Of a DNA stretch of 64,000 nucleotides, positions 1 through 8,971 are shown one piece after another. Source of the stretch: a bacterium (GTDB taxonomy: Bacteria > Verrucomicrobiota > Verrucomicrobiia > Limisphaerales > RI-55); the NCBI GenBank assembly GCA_016124235.1, contig WGOC01000014.1, positions 1 through 64,000 on the forward strand, given 5' to 3'. The first letter of the stretch is position 1. Every line of letters begins with the position of its first letter. The notes below the pieces were generated by a model, which saw only the letters and a program-made list of their open reading frames with translations, searched no databases and was not told the DNA's origin. Both the position numbers and the translations under genes were made by a program.

Positions 1-250
1 AGCCCTCGCCGAACGGTTCATTGCCGACCGGATGGTCCGCGCCCGGCACCTGGCCGATCAATTGAAAGGAATCGAATCCGAACTGGCCAAACGCAACCTG
101 GCCGATCTCTCGACCAGCCGGTTGTTTCAACTCGCCGAAGGTTTGCGACGCCAGCTGCAGCAAACGTTCGAACCCCCGCAATTCACCACCCGCATCAAGG
201 ACATCCCGGACGGGGAATACTGCGACGAAGTCCAACACTGGAATCCGTGA
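1..250 (+). CDS. C-terminal part of a hypothetical protein (5' end outside window)
   Basis: An open frame enters from the left edge (reading from base 2) and stops at 250. The visible part is about 82 residues, rich in Arg, Leu and Gln, with a helical look (ADQLKGIESELAKRNLADL, then LFQLAEGLRRQLQQTFEP). It has no membrane segment and no catalytic motif that I recognise. It ends in EYCDEVQHWNP. Codon use is GC3-rich like the surrounding genes, which supports real coding. Function unknown. The Met codon at 32 is probably internal, because the frame is open upstream of it. Confidence 0.6.
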   Translation, partial: ALAERFIADRMVRARHLADQLKGIESELAKRNLADLSTSRLFQLAEGLRRQLQQTFEPPQFTTRIKDIPDGEYCDEVQHWNP

Positions 251-411
251 GACTGACTTCTTCACCAGAAAAGCAACCTCGGGGACCGCACCCGTCCCGG
301 GTGCCTCCCAAACCGCCCTTGCCCAACAATGTGATTCCATTTGCGCAGAAGCACAAAGAAGCCCGCAAAGGCAATGACTCTCGCCCGCAAGTGTGCCCAG
401 CACCTTTGGAT

Positions 412-453
412 CCCCCTCGCCCCCATTGGTGGGAGAGGGACGGGGTGAGGGGG
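412..453. repeat. Inverted repeat, C-rich/G-rich arms
   Basis: The left arm CCCCCTCGCCCC (412-423) pairs with the right arm GGGGTGAGGGGG (442-453) around an 18-base loop containing GGGAGAGGGAC. It is intergenic. The arrangement resembles interspersed palindromic elements seen between genes in GC-rich genomes. No T-run follows, so it is unlikely to be a simple terminator. Confidence 0.5.
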
Positions 454-516
454 CGCCACAGTGCGTCGCGACATCGCTACGGACTTTTGCCCGTGCCCGG
501 CGCCCTTGAATTGGAG

Positions 517-536
517 AGGCGGCATTCCTGCCGCCT
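517..536. repeat. GGCA/TGCC-core palindrome
   Basis: A perfect 8-bp inverted repeat, AGGCGGCA-TTCC-TGCCGCCT. It shares the GGCA-n-TGCC core with palindromes at 2672, 15066 and 40102, which suggests a dispersed element family. Confidence 0.5.
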
Positions 537-603
537 GCCACGCGCGACCAAAATGTCGCCCGTCCCAATTCGTGCTCAGGAACTGTTTTAACAACACCAT
601 TTC

Positions 604-990
604 ATGATCCGTTGTCCAATGACCCGATCCCTTTACTCCATCAATCAGCGACACCGCATGAGCGCTATCCCGGTCGGTTGTCGGTTGGATTCCCCGCCGC
701 CATTGATTCGACACAATTCCCACCTCAACCGGCGGCTCAATCGTTACGCGACAGTATTACTTTCCGGTCGCCCATATCGACCGCCCAATCACCTGCGGGA
801 AGTCTGCAAAATTCTACGCGTCTACGTGCGGCTCGCCGAGCGGGACCGCAAACGCAATCCCGAGATGGTTGATCCGCGTTGGCACATTCGGCAGTTGGAA
901 CAGCAACGCTTGCAGGAGGAACTCGATCAAGCCCTCGCCCGCGTTTGCGGCCCGGAATCCGTGCCCCACCAAAATCCAGTCAATCGGTAA
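604..990 (+). CDS. Possible small hypothetical protein or gene remnant
   Basis: An open frame of 128 codons. The first half looks random (many Ser, Arg and Pro). The second half, from about residue 63, looks like real protein: LREVCKILRVYVRLAERD, then RWHIRQLEQQRLQEELDQAL. It has GC3-rich codons and amphipathic helix character. The true start may be internal (for example Met at 658), or the piece may be the 3' remnant of a decayed gene. It has no recognised family and no clear ribosome binding site. It lies between repeat elements. Confidence 0.35.
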   Translation: MIRCPMTRSLYSINQRHRMSAIPVGCRLDSPPPLIRHNSHLNRRLNRYATVLLSGRPYRPPNHLREVCKILRVYVRLAERDRKRNPEMVDPRWHIRQLEQQRLQEELDQALARVCGPESVPHQNPVNR

Positions 991-1222
991 AGAACCGGTC
1001 AACAAACGGTAAAGTTTTGAAACGTCGCCGATCCCCCCAGAGGATGAACTCGGAAATGATGAGACTGTCACTCCGTGGCAGCCCAATCGACCGATCTCAG
1101 CTGCGTTGGTAGATGTTCATCTGTGGCAGTAAATTCGTCTCCGACGCCGTCGAAAAACTTATGGCTTCCGAATTCACCATTTCAAACTTGGAATTGATCA
1201 TCACTTTGGCTTCTTTCGGGAA

Positions 1223-2617
1223 ATGTCGCTGCTCTGGTGTCGCCACACGGTTTTAACTCTTGTTTTGTCGATTGGTTTGCTTGCTGTCCACGCTGAGGTG
1301 CGCGTGCGGGTCGATAAGATTCCTCTCGACGACTTCGACCCCGGTTTTCGATTTCCGACGATTCCTTCGCCAGCGCAAAACGACGCTGCAACCACGGCGA
1401 AGTTTGAGATTGTCGATGGGCGGCCAGACCCCAATTCGAGCAGGCTTGAAACATTGCACGATGGCTTGGCGCCTGATGCGCCAGACAGCCCGGCACAAAA
1501 CTTCTTTTTCGCGGCGGGAACGGATGGCGGGCGTTTGCGAATCGATTTGGGCAAAATTCTGCCGATCAAGGAAATCAATACCTACTCGATCCACCCCGGA
1601 AGCCGTGGCCCACAAGCCTATCGGCTTTTCGCCAGCTCTGGTTCGGGCACCAATTTCAATGCGACCCCTTCCCGCCCGCTGGATCCGTCGACTTGCGGCT
1701 GGCAGCTGATGGCCACGGTCGATACCCGGCGGGAAGCGGATGAACCCGGCGGCCAATTTGGCGTCAGTATTTCCGATCCAAATCAAAGCCTCGGCACTTT
1801 TCGGTATCTGCTCTTCGACATTTCTCAAACCGAAAGTTCCGACCCGTTTGGCAACACTTTTTTCAGCGAGATTGACGTCGTCGACACGACGACTTCTCCG
1901 CACGTGATCGAAGCTGCGAAAGCTCCGTTGCCAAAACGTATCCGCAGTGAATTCAAAACGGTCGATGGAAAGAATCAGATCACAATTGATACGACGGCGG
2001 CTCCCGATCTCACCGAATGGGCTGACAAAGTTCTCAAACCTGTGGTGCAAACTTGGTATCCGAAAATCATTACGCTACTGCCGAGTGAAGGCTTTTTTGC
2101 ACCGGAGAGCGTCTCAATCGTGTTCCGCCCCGGAATCAATGTTCCGGCGTTTACCAGTGGCCACCGAATCACTTGCAGTGCGGATTGGTTCCGCGAGAAT
2201 CTGCAGGGCGAGGCGGCTGGCTCCGTGGTTCACGAACTGGTTCACGTCGTGCAACAATATCGCCGGGCGCGCGGGTCAGCACGAGTGCCCGGATGGTTGG
2301 TCGAGGGAATACCCGACTACATTCGTTGGTATCTTTACGAACCAGAAACAAGAGGCGCTGAAATCCCAAGCCGAAACCTGTCGCAAGCACGCTTTGATGC
2401 GAGCTATCGGGTATCGGCGAATTTCTTGAACTGGGTCGTTTCGAATTACGATCGTGATCTCGTCCGCAAGATCAACGCCGCCGCTCGCGACGGCCATTAC
2501 CGCGAATCGATTTGGCAGAATCTGACCGGCAGGACGGTCCAGGAATTGGGAACCGAGTGGAAGCGCGCGCTGGAAAAGATGGCCGACACAAATTCAGCAG
2601 CGCGATCTGACAAATAA
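1223..2617 (+). CDS. Secreted metallopeptidase: discoidin-like module plus basic secretory protein (BSP) domain
   Basis: A 464-residue exported protein. The N-terminus (SLLWCRHTVLTLVLSIGLLAVHA) is a Sec signal peptide, which supports the ATG at 1223 although no good Shine-Dalgarno is spaced before it. Residues about 55-215 form a discoidin/F5-8C-like beta module (GGRLRIDLGKILPIKEINTY, then FRYLLFDIS and FFSEIDVVD), a combination common in secreted planctomycete and verrucomicrobial proteins. Residues about 230-450 match the basic secretory protein peptidase family: HELVH (HExxH, residues 337-341) followed by VPGWLVEGIPDYIRW. The role is inferred to be extracellular or periplasmic zinc-dependent proteolysis, with the N-terminal module possibly binding substrate or surface. 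It is transcribed alone. Confidence 0.8.
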   Translation: MSLLWCRHTVLTLVLSIGLLAVHAEVRVRVDKIPLDDFDPGFRFPTIPSPAQNDAATTAKFEIVDGRPDPNSSRLETLHDGLAPDAPDSPAQNFFFAAGTDGGRLRIDLGKILPIKEINTYSIHPGSRGPQAYRLFASSGSGTNFNATPSRPLDPSTCGWQLMATVDTRREADEPGGQFGVSISDPNQSLGTFRYLLFDISQTESSDPFGNTFFSEIDVVDTTTSPHVIEAAKAPLPKRIRSEFKTVDGKNQITIDTTAAPDLTEWADKVLKPVVQTWYPKIITLLPSEGFFAPESVSIVFRPGINVPAFTSGHRITCSADWFRENLQGEAAGSVVHELVHVVQQYRRARGSARVPGWLVEGIPDYIRWYLYEPETRGAEIPSRNLSQARFDASYRVSANFLNWVVSNYDRDLVRKINAAARDGHYRESIWQNLTGRTVQELGTEWKRALEKMADTNSAARSDK

Positions 2618-2671
2618 GAATTCAATCGTCGTCAAGAAACGGAGATCTGAAATAAGTTGTTGAGCCGACTT

Positions 2672-2686
2672 CCGGCAAGCTGCCGG
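2672..2686. repeat. Short GGCA/TGCC palindrome after the BSP gene
   Basis: CCGGCA-AGC-TGCCGG, 54 bases after the stop codon at 2617. It is similar in core to the palindromes at 517 and 40102. No T-tract follows, so terminator function is uncertain. Confidence 0.4.
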
Positions 2687-2799
2687 TAGCACACTCAATT
2701 CACTCACCCATAACACCTGCTCATTTCATTTGCGCTGGTGACAGTGCGTAGGATCCCGCGGTTCCCAGTTACGACGTCTTCCTTGCCAGCTTCCAACCA

Positions 2800-4842
2800 T
2801 CATCGATTCGAATATTTCCAGATCTCCAAAGCTTCTGCCAAACTGTCTGCTTGTGCAAAGTTCTGGGAGGCGTCTTGCAGATCGAAGATCGCTTTGGCGA
2901 ATTCGAAATCCACGGGCAGCTTTTTTACCGCCACGAATCGCCGGGGCGCTAAAGCACCGACGACTTCTGGGATGTCCGTCACTCGAAGAACGTTGAGCAG
3001 CGCCGGGCTCCGCCAGTGTGATTCGGGCGGATCGTTTACCACAACTTGATCGACAGTTTTGTCGAAGAGCGCCGCGTAGACGGCGAGAATTCCCAGGTCG
3101 CCCTTCCCATAAAGTGAGATCGAGGCGGGCGTCAGTCCACCGTCCGTCGTGGCCCATTTGATTGCGCGCAGAATGTCCCACACCTGCATCGCGGCGATGG
3201 TGCGCCCGGACCAAACGGCCGTTCGCTCGATGTTGGCATATTCCGCCGCGTCAATTGGCGTTTCGGTGAAGCGCGGATTGAGCACCAGTACCGAATAACG
3301 GCTCATCAGCGGCAACAGTTCATCGGTGTCCATGAAGTAAATCGAATCACCGGGACGCTTGGCGTAGATCAACAATGGCCGGCGCAAATCACCATCAAGC
3401 GGAGTGAACACTTGCGCGCGAATCCGGGCACCCGGTTCGGTCTGAAACGAAACATCCTGGAAACGCGCATACCGCGTCATGTAACCGGAGTTGGTGCGAA
3501 AGAGCGTCGTTTCAAACGGAATCTCCGCAGTCGGAAACCAACGAAAGACCTTCGTCTTAAGCTGGCTAATCAATTCCGCTCGTCTTCGATCCCACTCGTC
3601 TTTCGAACTGGGAATGCTCAGGTCGTGCAGTTTTGTGAACCGGTTGTGGATTCCGTAGTTGATCGCGTCGGCTGGAATCTGCGTCAGACAAGCGAGATCT
3701 TCTGCCGGTTCCAACGGCGGCGTGTTCGTTTCGAGCGGCACTGCCATCGGCTCCTTTTTTAGCCAGGTTTCCATCCATTGACGCCCACCTTGCAGAAACA
3801 ACGGGGGATCGCTGTGGCCCACATTGTCGTCCAATTCACCAACCCGTTTTGAATCGCCATTCGCGTAAAGATCAAAGATCCATTTCACGCGCCGATAGAC
3901 TTCGTGATAACCATCGGGCGGAAACATCGGATCCTTCCGACCGCCGATCATGAACAAGGGTCGCGGGGCGATCAGCGCACCGACAATCGGGAAATCCAAC
4001 TGGTAGGTGTTGTTGAAATAGATGCAGTCGCACTGACCGTCGGCGGCCCAATGCGCTGCCTGCGACCCGAAGGTGTAGGTCGAGCAAACGGGCACTGCCA
4101 CGGCGATGCGATCATCCACCGCCGCTGTGTACCACGTCATTGAGCCACCGCCGGAAATGCCGGTCAGACCGATGCGCTTCATGTCCACTTCCGGTCGCGT
4201 CTCAAGATAATCGAGCGCGCGCATGGCATTCCACACTTCGACGCCGGCCGGCGTGTAGCCCAGCGACAACCAGTTCCACATATTCAAATTGTGCAGTCCG
4301 TGGTGGATGCCCGGCACCTCTCCAAACTCGAGCGTATCCAAGACGAGGCAGGCGTATCCGTGCGACGCAAACCAGATGGCTCGATCTTGATACTGCACCT
4401 TCGCACCCATCGGATTTGGAGAGTGACCGCAAAGATAAAGAATGGTTGGCATCGGCCTTGTCGCATCCTTCGGGACATAAAAATTTCCGGTTACGTAAAG
4501 GCCGGGCGAACTTTGGAAAACCAGTTTCTCAATCCGATATAAATCACGTTCGAGCGTGCCGGTGATCTGCGCATGCAAGGGTGTGCGCTCACGAAGCGGG
4601 TCGAGGCCGAGCATTTCCAACAACTGCCGACGCACCACGGGGCGTTGCTTTTCCCAGTCCGCCACTGAATTCACATCGGTCAAACAACGGGAGGAGATTT
4701 CGGCGGCGGTTTGCTTGAGCTGATTGGTCGCCATCTCAAATCGGAGCGCGGCGTTCTCCTGTGCGGGCAATTGATTTGTGCAAGCTGCGAACAACAGACC
4801 AACAAGGATCCGGGACCAGAGAGCTTTCATGGTTTTGGACAT
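2800..4842 (-). CDS. Exported tandem alpha/beta hydrolase (acetyl xylan esterase-like), second domain degenerate
   Basis: A 680-residue protein. An ATG at 4842 is preferred to the upstream one at 4899 because the hydrophobic leader (ALWSRILVGLLFAAC) then sits at the N-terminus; FAAC could be a weak lipobox. Residues about 50-370 form a complete alpha/beta hydrolase of the acetyl xylan esterase/dienelactone hydrolase type: LYLCGHSPNP, nucleophile elbow G-I-S-G-G (Ser about 230), acid region GGRKDPMFPPDGY and histidine in NVGHSDPPL. Residues about 400-680 repeat the fold (LLIYAKRPGDS, SVLVLNPR), but the elbow reads YGKGDLG with no serine, so this half is probably non-catalytic. It likely de-esterifies polysaccharide outside the cytoplasm. 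It is divergent from the GH172-like gene. Confidence 0.75.
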   Translation of the reverse strand: MSKTMKALWSRILVGLLFAACTNQLPAQENAALRFEMATNQLKQTAAEISSRCLTDVNSVADWEKQRPVVRRQLLEMLGLDPLRERTPLHAQITGTLERDLYRIEKLVFQSSPGLYVTGNFYVPKDATRPMPTILYLCGHSPNPMGAKVQYQDRAIWFASHGYACLVLDTLEFGEVPGIHHGLHNLNMWNWLSLGYTPAGVEVWNAMRALDYLETRPEVDMKRIGLTGISGGGSMTWYTAAVDDRIAVAVPVCSTYTFGSQAAHWAADGQCDCIYFNNTYQLDFPIVGALIAPRPLFMIGGRKDPMFPPDGYHEVYRRVKWIFDLYANGDSKRVGELDDNVGHSDPPLFLQGGRQWMETWLKKEPMAVPLETNTPPLEPAEDLACLTQIPADAINYGIHNRFTKLHDLSIPSSKDEWDRRRAELISQLKTKVFRWFPTAEIPFETTLFRTNSGYMTRYARFQDVSFQTEPGARIRAQVFTPLDGDLRRPLLIYAKRPGDSIYFMDTDELLPLMSRYSVLVLNPRFTETPIDAAEYANIERTAVWSGRTIAAMQVWDILRAIKWATTDGGLTPASISLYGKGDLGILAVYAALFDKTVDQVVVNDPPESHWRSPALLNVLRVTDIPEVVGALAPRRFVAVKKLPVDFEFAKAIFDLQDASQNFAQADSLAEALEIWKYSNR

Positions 4843-4960
4843 TGCCCGTCCGGGATCCGAAATGCACGTCTGTTTGATAATTACGGGGCCGCATTCCACG
4901 CACCGAATCGAACTGCGGCGAGAGGTTGCCCATACAGTCTCGCCGCATTATTAACAAGCC
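4843..4960. promoter_or_regulatory. Divergent promoter region between esterase and GH172-like gene
   Basis: 118 bases separate the two divergent starts at 4842 and 4961, so both promoters must lie here or inside the reading frames. The locally AT-richer stretch TTTGATAATTAC around 4873-4884 is the only promoter-like patch that I see. No clear operator palindrome is visible. Confidence 0.4.
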
Positions 4961-7228
4961 ATGCATTCCCCGATGAGGCGACTCCAACCGGCAATCGTTT
5001 GCGCGTTTCTCGTGTTCAACTGGTTCGCCGTGTTGCCAAGTTATGCCGCGGACGCGTTGGTCGATTCATCTGAACCGCCGGTCATTCCGATTGGCTACGA
5101 CGCCTTTCGCAATTGGCAAGAGTGGCCGCGATTGCGGATCGGTGTGCGGGCGTATATGCGCAGCACATTTGATCGCACGGGTGGAAACCACTTTGCCGAC
5201 GCGGCGCATTACATCCGGCAAACCGATGACCAACACAGCGTCGCGCTCGACGAGGAAGGTCCGGGCATTCTCTGGTTCGTCCGGCACAACCATTGGCACG
5301 GCAGTCCGTGGAGTTACTCCGTTGACGGACGGGAAACGATCGTGACCGAGAGCAGCACGGCGGACCCGATCCACCCGGTCGAGAACTCGGTCTTTGAACC
5401 GCAAGCCGCATTTCCCAAAGACCTGACCTACACGTGGTCGGTGACCAAAGGCGCGGATTTGTCGTGGGTGCCGATCCCGTTTCAAAAGGAACTGCAACTC
5501 GCCTACGGACGCACCCGATACGGCACCGGCTATTTCATTCTTTGGAAGCTCATGCCCGGTCTGGCGAATGTCTCGCAACCGCTCAAAAGCTGGTCCGTCG
5601 ATGACCAACCGCCGGCGGACGTGCTCGATTTGCTCGCTCGATCGGGATCGGATATTGCGCCAGCTGTGCCGACAACAAGTGAGAACAAAGGTGCGATCAA
5701 TCTTGATGCATTCGAGAGCCGTACTTTGCTTCAGCTCGACAACCAATCTTCAACCGTCCGGCGACTGGCGTTTCGCGTTCCGGAAAATGCAGCCGCCCAT
5801 TTTATTAAGGCGCGGCTGCGAATCTGGTGGGACGATCAGCCTGAACCATCCGTTGATGCGCCACTGGGTTTGTTCTTCGGAACTGCGTCGCTCATGCGCG
5901 ATCCCGGTCAGGAATTCATTGTGAAATCGTTTCCTATGACCGTTCGGTTTGCTAACGGAACATTTGAATTCGCCACGTATTTTCCGATGCCCTTTCTGAA
6001 GAGTTGCCGGATCGAAATCAGCGAAACGACCGGTCACGCATTGGACGAAATTAATTCGAGCGTTCGCACACAACCGTTCGACGGCCCTGGGAATTCTGTC
6101 GGGTTGTTCCACGCCACTTATCGCGATTTCCCATCGCCCGAACGCGGCCGTGATCTCGTGCTGCTCGACACCACGCAAACCGAAGGCGGCGGCGACTGGT
6201 GCGGGCATCTCGTCGGCACGACGTATCAATTCACGACGACCGGCAACCTGGGCACGCTCGAAGGCGATCCGCGATTCTATTTCGACGACAGTCTCTCGCC
6301 GCAATGCCAGGGCACCGGTAGCGAGGAATGGGGTGGCGGTGGCGATTATTGGGGCGGCCGCACGATGACGTTGCCATTCGCCGGGCATCCGGTTGGTCGT
6401 CCGATCAACCAGCAAAAGACCGCGCTCGATCGCGTCCACTCAGCTTATCGTTTTCTTCTGACCGATCTGATGCCGTTCGGTCGCAACGCACGGATCACGC
6501 TCGAGCACGGCGGCGAGAACTTGTCTCGCGAGCATTACGAAACGGTGACCTATTGGTATGGCATCCATTCGCCGGGGCTTGTGTTGACCGATGAATTCAA
6601 CGTCGGCAATGAACCGGACGAGAAACGTCACGAATATCGCTCGCCCGATGCGTCTCCGCCCGAAACGCTCGCGAGCCGATTTGAATGGGGCGTGGACCAC
6701 GTTGCATTGCCGGACAAAAAGGCCGAAACAGAGCTTTTTCCGGAGACCGTTGACGTCGGCCGCCGAACGAAGACATGGTCGGAATTCACGCTCAACATCG
6801 CAACGAACAACTTGGGAATTTTGCTGCTTCGCCGCCTGGACTTGAACTATCCCGATCAACGAGCGCGCGTTTTGGTGTCCGATGCAGACGGTCCACCAAA
6901 TTGGAAAGAGGCCGGCATTTGGTACACCGCCGGCGGAAATCCAGCCGTGTTTGGTGATCCGCTCGGACTGCCCAAGGATCAAATCCAGGGCAACCCGGAA
7001 CTCGCGTCACCAGCGCACATCATCTGGCCGTCGAACCGGCGCTGGCGCGAAGTGGAGTTCATGTTGCCACGGAAATTGACGGAAGGCCGTGACCGGATTC
7101 GCGTCCGTGTCGAATTTCAACCGGTGAATCTGCCGTTGTTTCCCGGGCATCCAATCGCCGACGAAGCGTGGACGGAATTCCGTTACCGGGCTTATTCGTT
7201 TGTGATGCCCAAGCACCTCGCTCGCTAG
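4961..7228 (+). CDS. Exported DUF2961 / glycoside hydrolase family 172-like protein
   Basis: A 755-residue protein with a signal peptide (RRLQPAIVCAFLVFNWF up to about residue 30). The N-terminal half contains the DUF2961 signature GPGILWFVRHNHWHGSPW. The second signature lies near residue 445 (FYFDDSLSPQCQGTGSEEW, followed by a GGGGDYWGG segment). DUF2961 proteins are now classed as GH172, whose characterised members act on fructofuranosyl or arabinofuranosyl glycans as trimers. The Glu residues in GTGSEEW are in the expected acidic active-site region, but I cannot assign the catalytic pair without an alignment. The C-terminal part (about 560-755) is a beta-rich extension. It is likely periplasmic or secreted and divergent from the esterase. 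Confidence 0.8.
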   Translation: MHSPMRRLQPAIVCAFLVFNWFAVLPSYAADALVDSSEPPVIPIGYDAFRNWQEWPRLRIGVRAYMRSTFDRTGGNHFADAAHYIRQTDDQHSVALDEEGPGILWFVRHNHWHGSPWSYSVDGRETIVTESSTADPIHPVENSVFEPQAAFPKDLTYTWSVTKGADLSWVPIPFQKELQLAYGRTRYGTGYFILWKLMPGLANVSQPLKSWSVDDQPPADVLDLLARSGSDIAPAVPTTSENKGAINLDAFESRTLLQLDNQSSTVRRLAFRVPENAAAHFIKARLRIWWDDQPEPSVDAPLGLFFGTASLMRDPGQEFIVKSFPMTVRFANGTFEFATYFPMPFLKSCRIEISETTGHALDEINSSVRTQPFDGPGNSVGLFHATYRDFPSPERGRDLVLLDTTQTEGGGDWCGHLVGTTYQFTTTGNLGTLEGDPRFYFDDSLSPQCQGTGSEEWGGGGDYWGGRTMTLPFAGHPVGRPINQQKTALDRVHSAYRFLLTDLMPFGRNARITLEHGGENLSREHYETVTYWYGIHSPGLVLTDEFNVGNEPDEKRHEYRSPDASPPETLASRFEWGVDHVALPDKKAETELFPETVDVGRRTKTWSEFTLNIATNNLGILLLRRLDLNYPDQRARVLVSDADGPPNWKEAGIWYTAGGNPAVFGDPLGLPKDQIQGNPELASPAHIIWPSNRRWREVEFMLPRKLTEGRDRIRVRVEFQPVNLPLFPGHPIADEAWTEFRYRAYSFVMPKHLAR

Positions 7229-7378
7229 CCGAACGCTAATCCGGTCCGGCCCGGTCGTCTCGATCCGGTCAGTTTACGAACGAATCCAGGTGACGGTCCG
7301 CACCATCGGAGCGTGGCCTCTTTTTCATTTAGTTCGTGCGCTTGCGTTTCCGCGGGGTCCGGGTTTAGAACTCCCGGT

Positions 7379-8743
7379 ATGAACCGCCGCAAATTTATCA
7401 AACAAAGTTCCTCTGTACTCGCCGCAGCCGCCGCTGCTTCCTATGTGCCCACGACCTTCGCCGCGGAAAAGAAGCGCCGCGTCGGACTGATCGGCACCGG
7501 TTGGTACGGCAAAATTGATTTGCTCCGCTTGATCCAAATCGAACCGGTTGAGGTTGTCTCGTTGTGCGATGTCGACAGCAAGATGTTAGACGAGGCGGCG
7601 GACATTGTCGCCGGTCGCCAGAAGTCGGGCAAACGTCCGCGTTTGTATCATGATTACCGCGAGATGCTGAAAGAGAAGGACCTCGACATCTGCCTCATCG
7701 GCACGCCCGATCACTGGCACGCGTTGACGATGATCGAAGCCTGCAAATCCGGGGCCGATCTCTATTGTCAGAAGCCGATCAGCGTGGACGTCGTGGAAGG
7801 TCAGGCGATGTTGAAGGCGGCGCGAAAATACAATCGCGTGGTTCAGATCGGCACCCAGCGGCGCAGCACGCCGCATCTGATCGAGGCGCGTGATCGGGTC
7901 ATCAACGAAGGTTTGCTGGGCAAGATCGCTCATGTGGAGATCTGCTGTTACTACCACATGCGGAACGGGCTGACGATCGAGCAGGCGCCCGACACCACTC
8001 CGCCGGAGAACCTGGATTACAAGTTCTGGAGCGGGCCCGCGCCGTGGCGGCCATACAACAAGATCGATCATCCGCGCGGCTGGCGGGCATTCATGGAATA
8101 CGGCAACGGCATCGTCGGCGACATGTGCGTGCACATGCTCGACATGACCCGCTGGATGCTCAACCTCGGCTGGCCCAAGGAAGTGAACTCCATCGGTGGC
8201 ATTTACATGGACAAGGATGCGCGGGCGAATATTTCCGACACCCAAACGGCGACCTTTAAATTTGATGACCTCGACGTCGTGTGGACGCATCGCTCCTGGG
8301 GTGAAGCGCCCGACAAAAGATATCCCTGGTCGGCAATCTTTTATGGCGAGAAAGGAGTCCTCAAGGCGAGTGTGGATCGATACGAATTCTTCCCTAACGG
8401 AAAGAACGAACCAACACTCAGCGGCACGCCGCTGTTCGAATACGACAAGTATCCGGAAGACAAGACGGAGAAGGATCTCGAGCGGCATGTCGCCTCGGCA
8501 GTGCGTTGGCACATGATGGATTTGCTCAAAGCCATCGACCACCGCACCCGCCCGGTTGCCGACATCGAACAGGGATTCACGTCGACGACTTCCTGCATCC
8601 TCGCCAACCTGTCGATGAAGCTCGGCCGCAGCTTGAGATACGATCCGCAGGCGGGCAGAATCATCGATGACCCGGAAGCCAACAATCTGTTGAGCCGCGT
8701 ATATAACGATCCGTGGCAGCATCCTAATCCGGATACCGTTTAA
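7379..8743 (+). CDS. Tat-exported Gfo/Idh/MocA-family oxidoreductase
   Basis: A 454-residue NAD(P)-dependent oxidoreductase. The ATG at 7379 is chosen because it puts the twin-arginine leader NRRKFIKQSSSVLAAAAAAS at the start; the open frame extends to 7313, but that part looks non-coding. The Rossmann motif GLIGTGWYGK follows, then GTPDHWHALTMIEA, and YCQKP in place of the usual C-E-K-P (Lys retained). The C-terminal domain has MCVHMLDMTRWMLNLGWP and substrate-pocket segments. Secreted members of this family are abundant in Verrucomicrobiota and Planctomycetota and are usually tied to sugar or glycoside turnover. The substrate is unknown. The gene is followed by a strong terminator. Confidence 0.85.
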   Translation: MNRRKFIKQSSSVLAAAAAASYVPTTFAAEKKRRVGLIGTGWYGKIDLLRLIQIEPVEVVSLCDVDSKMLDEAADIVAGRQKSGKRPRLYHDYREMLKEKDLDICLIGTPDHWHALTMIEACKSGADLYCQKPISVDVVEGQAMLKAARKYNRVVQIGTQRRSTPHLIEARDRVINEGLLGKIAHVEICCYYHMRNGLTIEQAPDTTPPENLDYKFWSGPAPWRPYNKIDHPRGWRAFMEYGNGIVGDMCVHMLDMTRWMLNLGWPKEVNSIGGIYMDKDARANISDTQTATFKFDDLDVVWTHRSWGEAPDKRYPWSAIFYGEKGVLKASVDRYEFFPNGKNEPTLSGTPLFEYDKYPEDKTEKDLERHVASAVRWHMMDLLKAIDHRTRPVADIEQGFTSTTSCILANLSMKLGRSLRYDPQAGRIIDDPEANNLLSRVYNDPWQHPNPDTV

Positions 8744-8783
8744 GCGATTGCGGCGCGCACACCGGCAACCCTATTTTGGAGCG

Positions 8784-8846
8784 CCGGTCAAATTCGCCCA
8801 CCGTTCCGTTTGGCTCTGGGAGCATTTCCCCACTTGGCCCTTTTTC
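8784..8846 (+). repeat. 63-bp dispersed repeat, copy 1
   Basis: The segment begins CCGGTCAAATTCGCCCACCG and continues through TTTCCCCACT. A second copy with about 80% identity by eye lies at 13568-13631 in the same orientation. The two copies bracket the Calx-beta gene. In this copy the 3' part forms the left arm of the terminator at 8828-8872. Confidence 0.7.
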
Positions 8847-8872
8847 CAAGGACGACCAAGTGGGGTTTTTTT
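8828..8872 (+). terminator. Rho-independent terminator of the Gfo/Idh/MocA gene
   Basis: A perfect 10-bp stem, CCCCACTTGG (8828-8837) with CCAAGTGGGG (8856-8865), followed directly by seven T residues. It lies 85 bases after the stop codon at 8743. Confidence 0.85.
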
Positions 8873-8971
8873 GTTTTGTAATCGCTTGAGAACAAACAAG
8901 TTTACGAAACGTTGGTCGCACTTGGCATAATGTGAGTTAGACTGCCGCTGAATCAATCTCAACGCGCTCTC

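Larger units (their letters stand above)
251..1222. other. Long spacer with palindromic repeats and one doubtful ORF
   Basis: No confident gene lies in these 970 bases. The spacer holds an inverted repeat at 412-453 (CCCCCTCGCCCC paired with GGGGTGAGGGGG, 11 of 12) and a perfect hairpin at 517-536 (AGGCGGCA-TTCC-TGCCGCCT). A possible small coding fragment lies at 604-990. The last 130 bases before the gene at 1223 show no obvious sigma-70 promoter. Confidence 0.6.

Noticed and set aside
7586-8722. 378-codon open frame antisense to the Gfo/Idh/MocA gene
   Set aside because: The sense frame has all family motifs. The antisense product has no recognisable domain.
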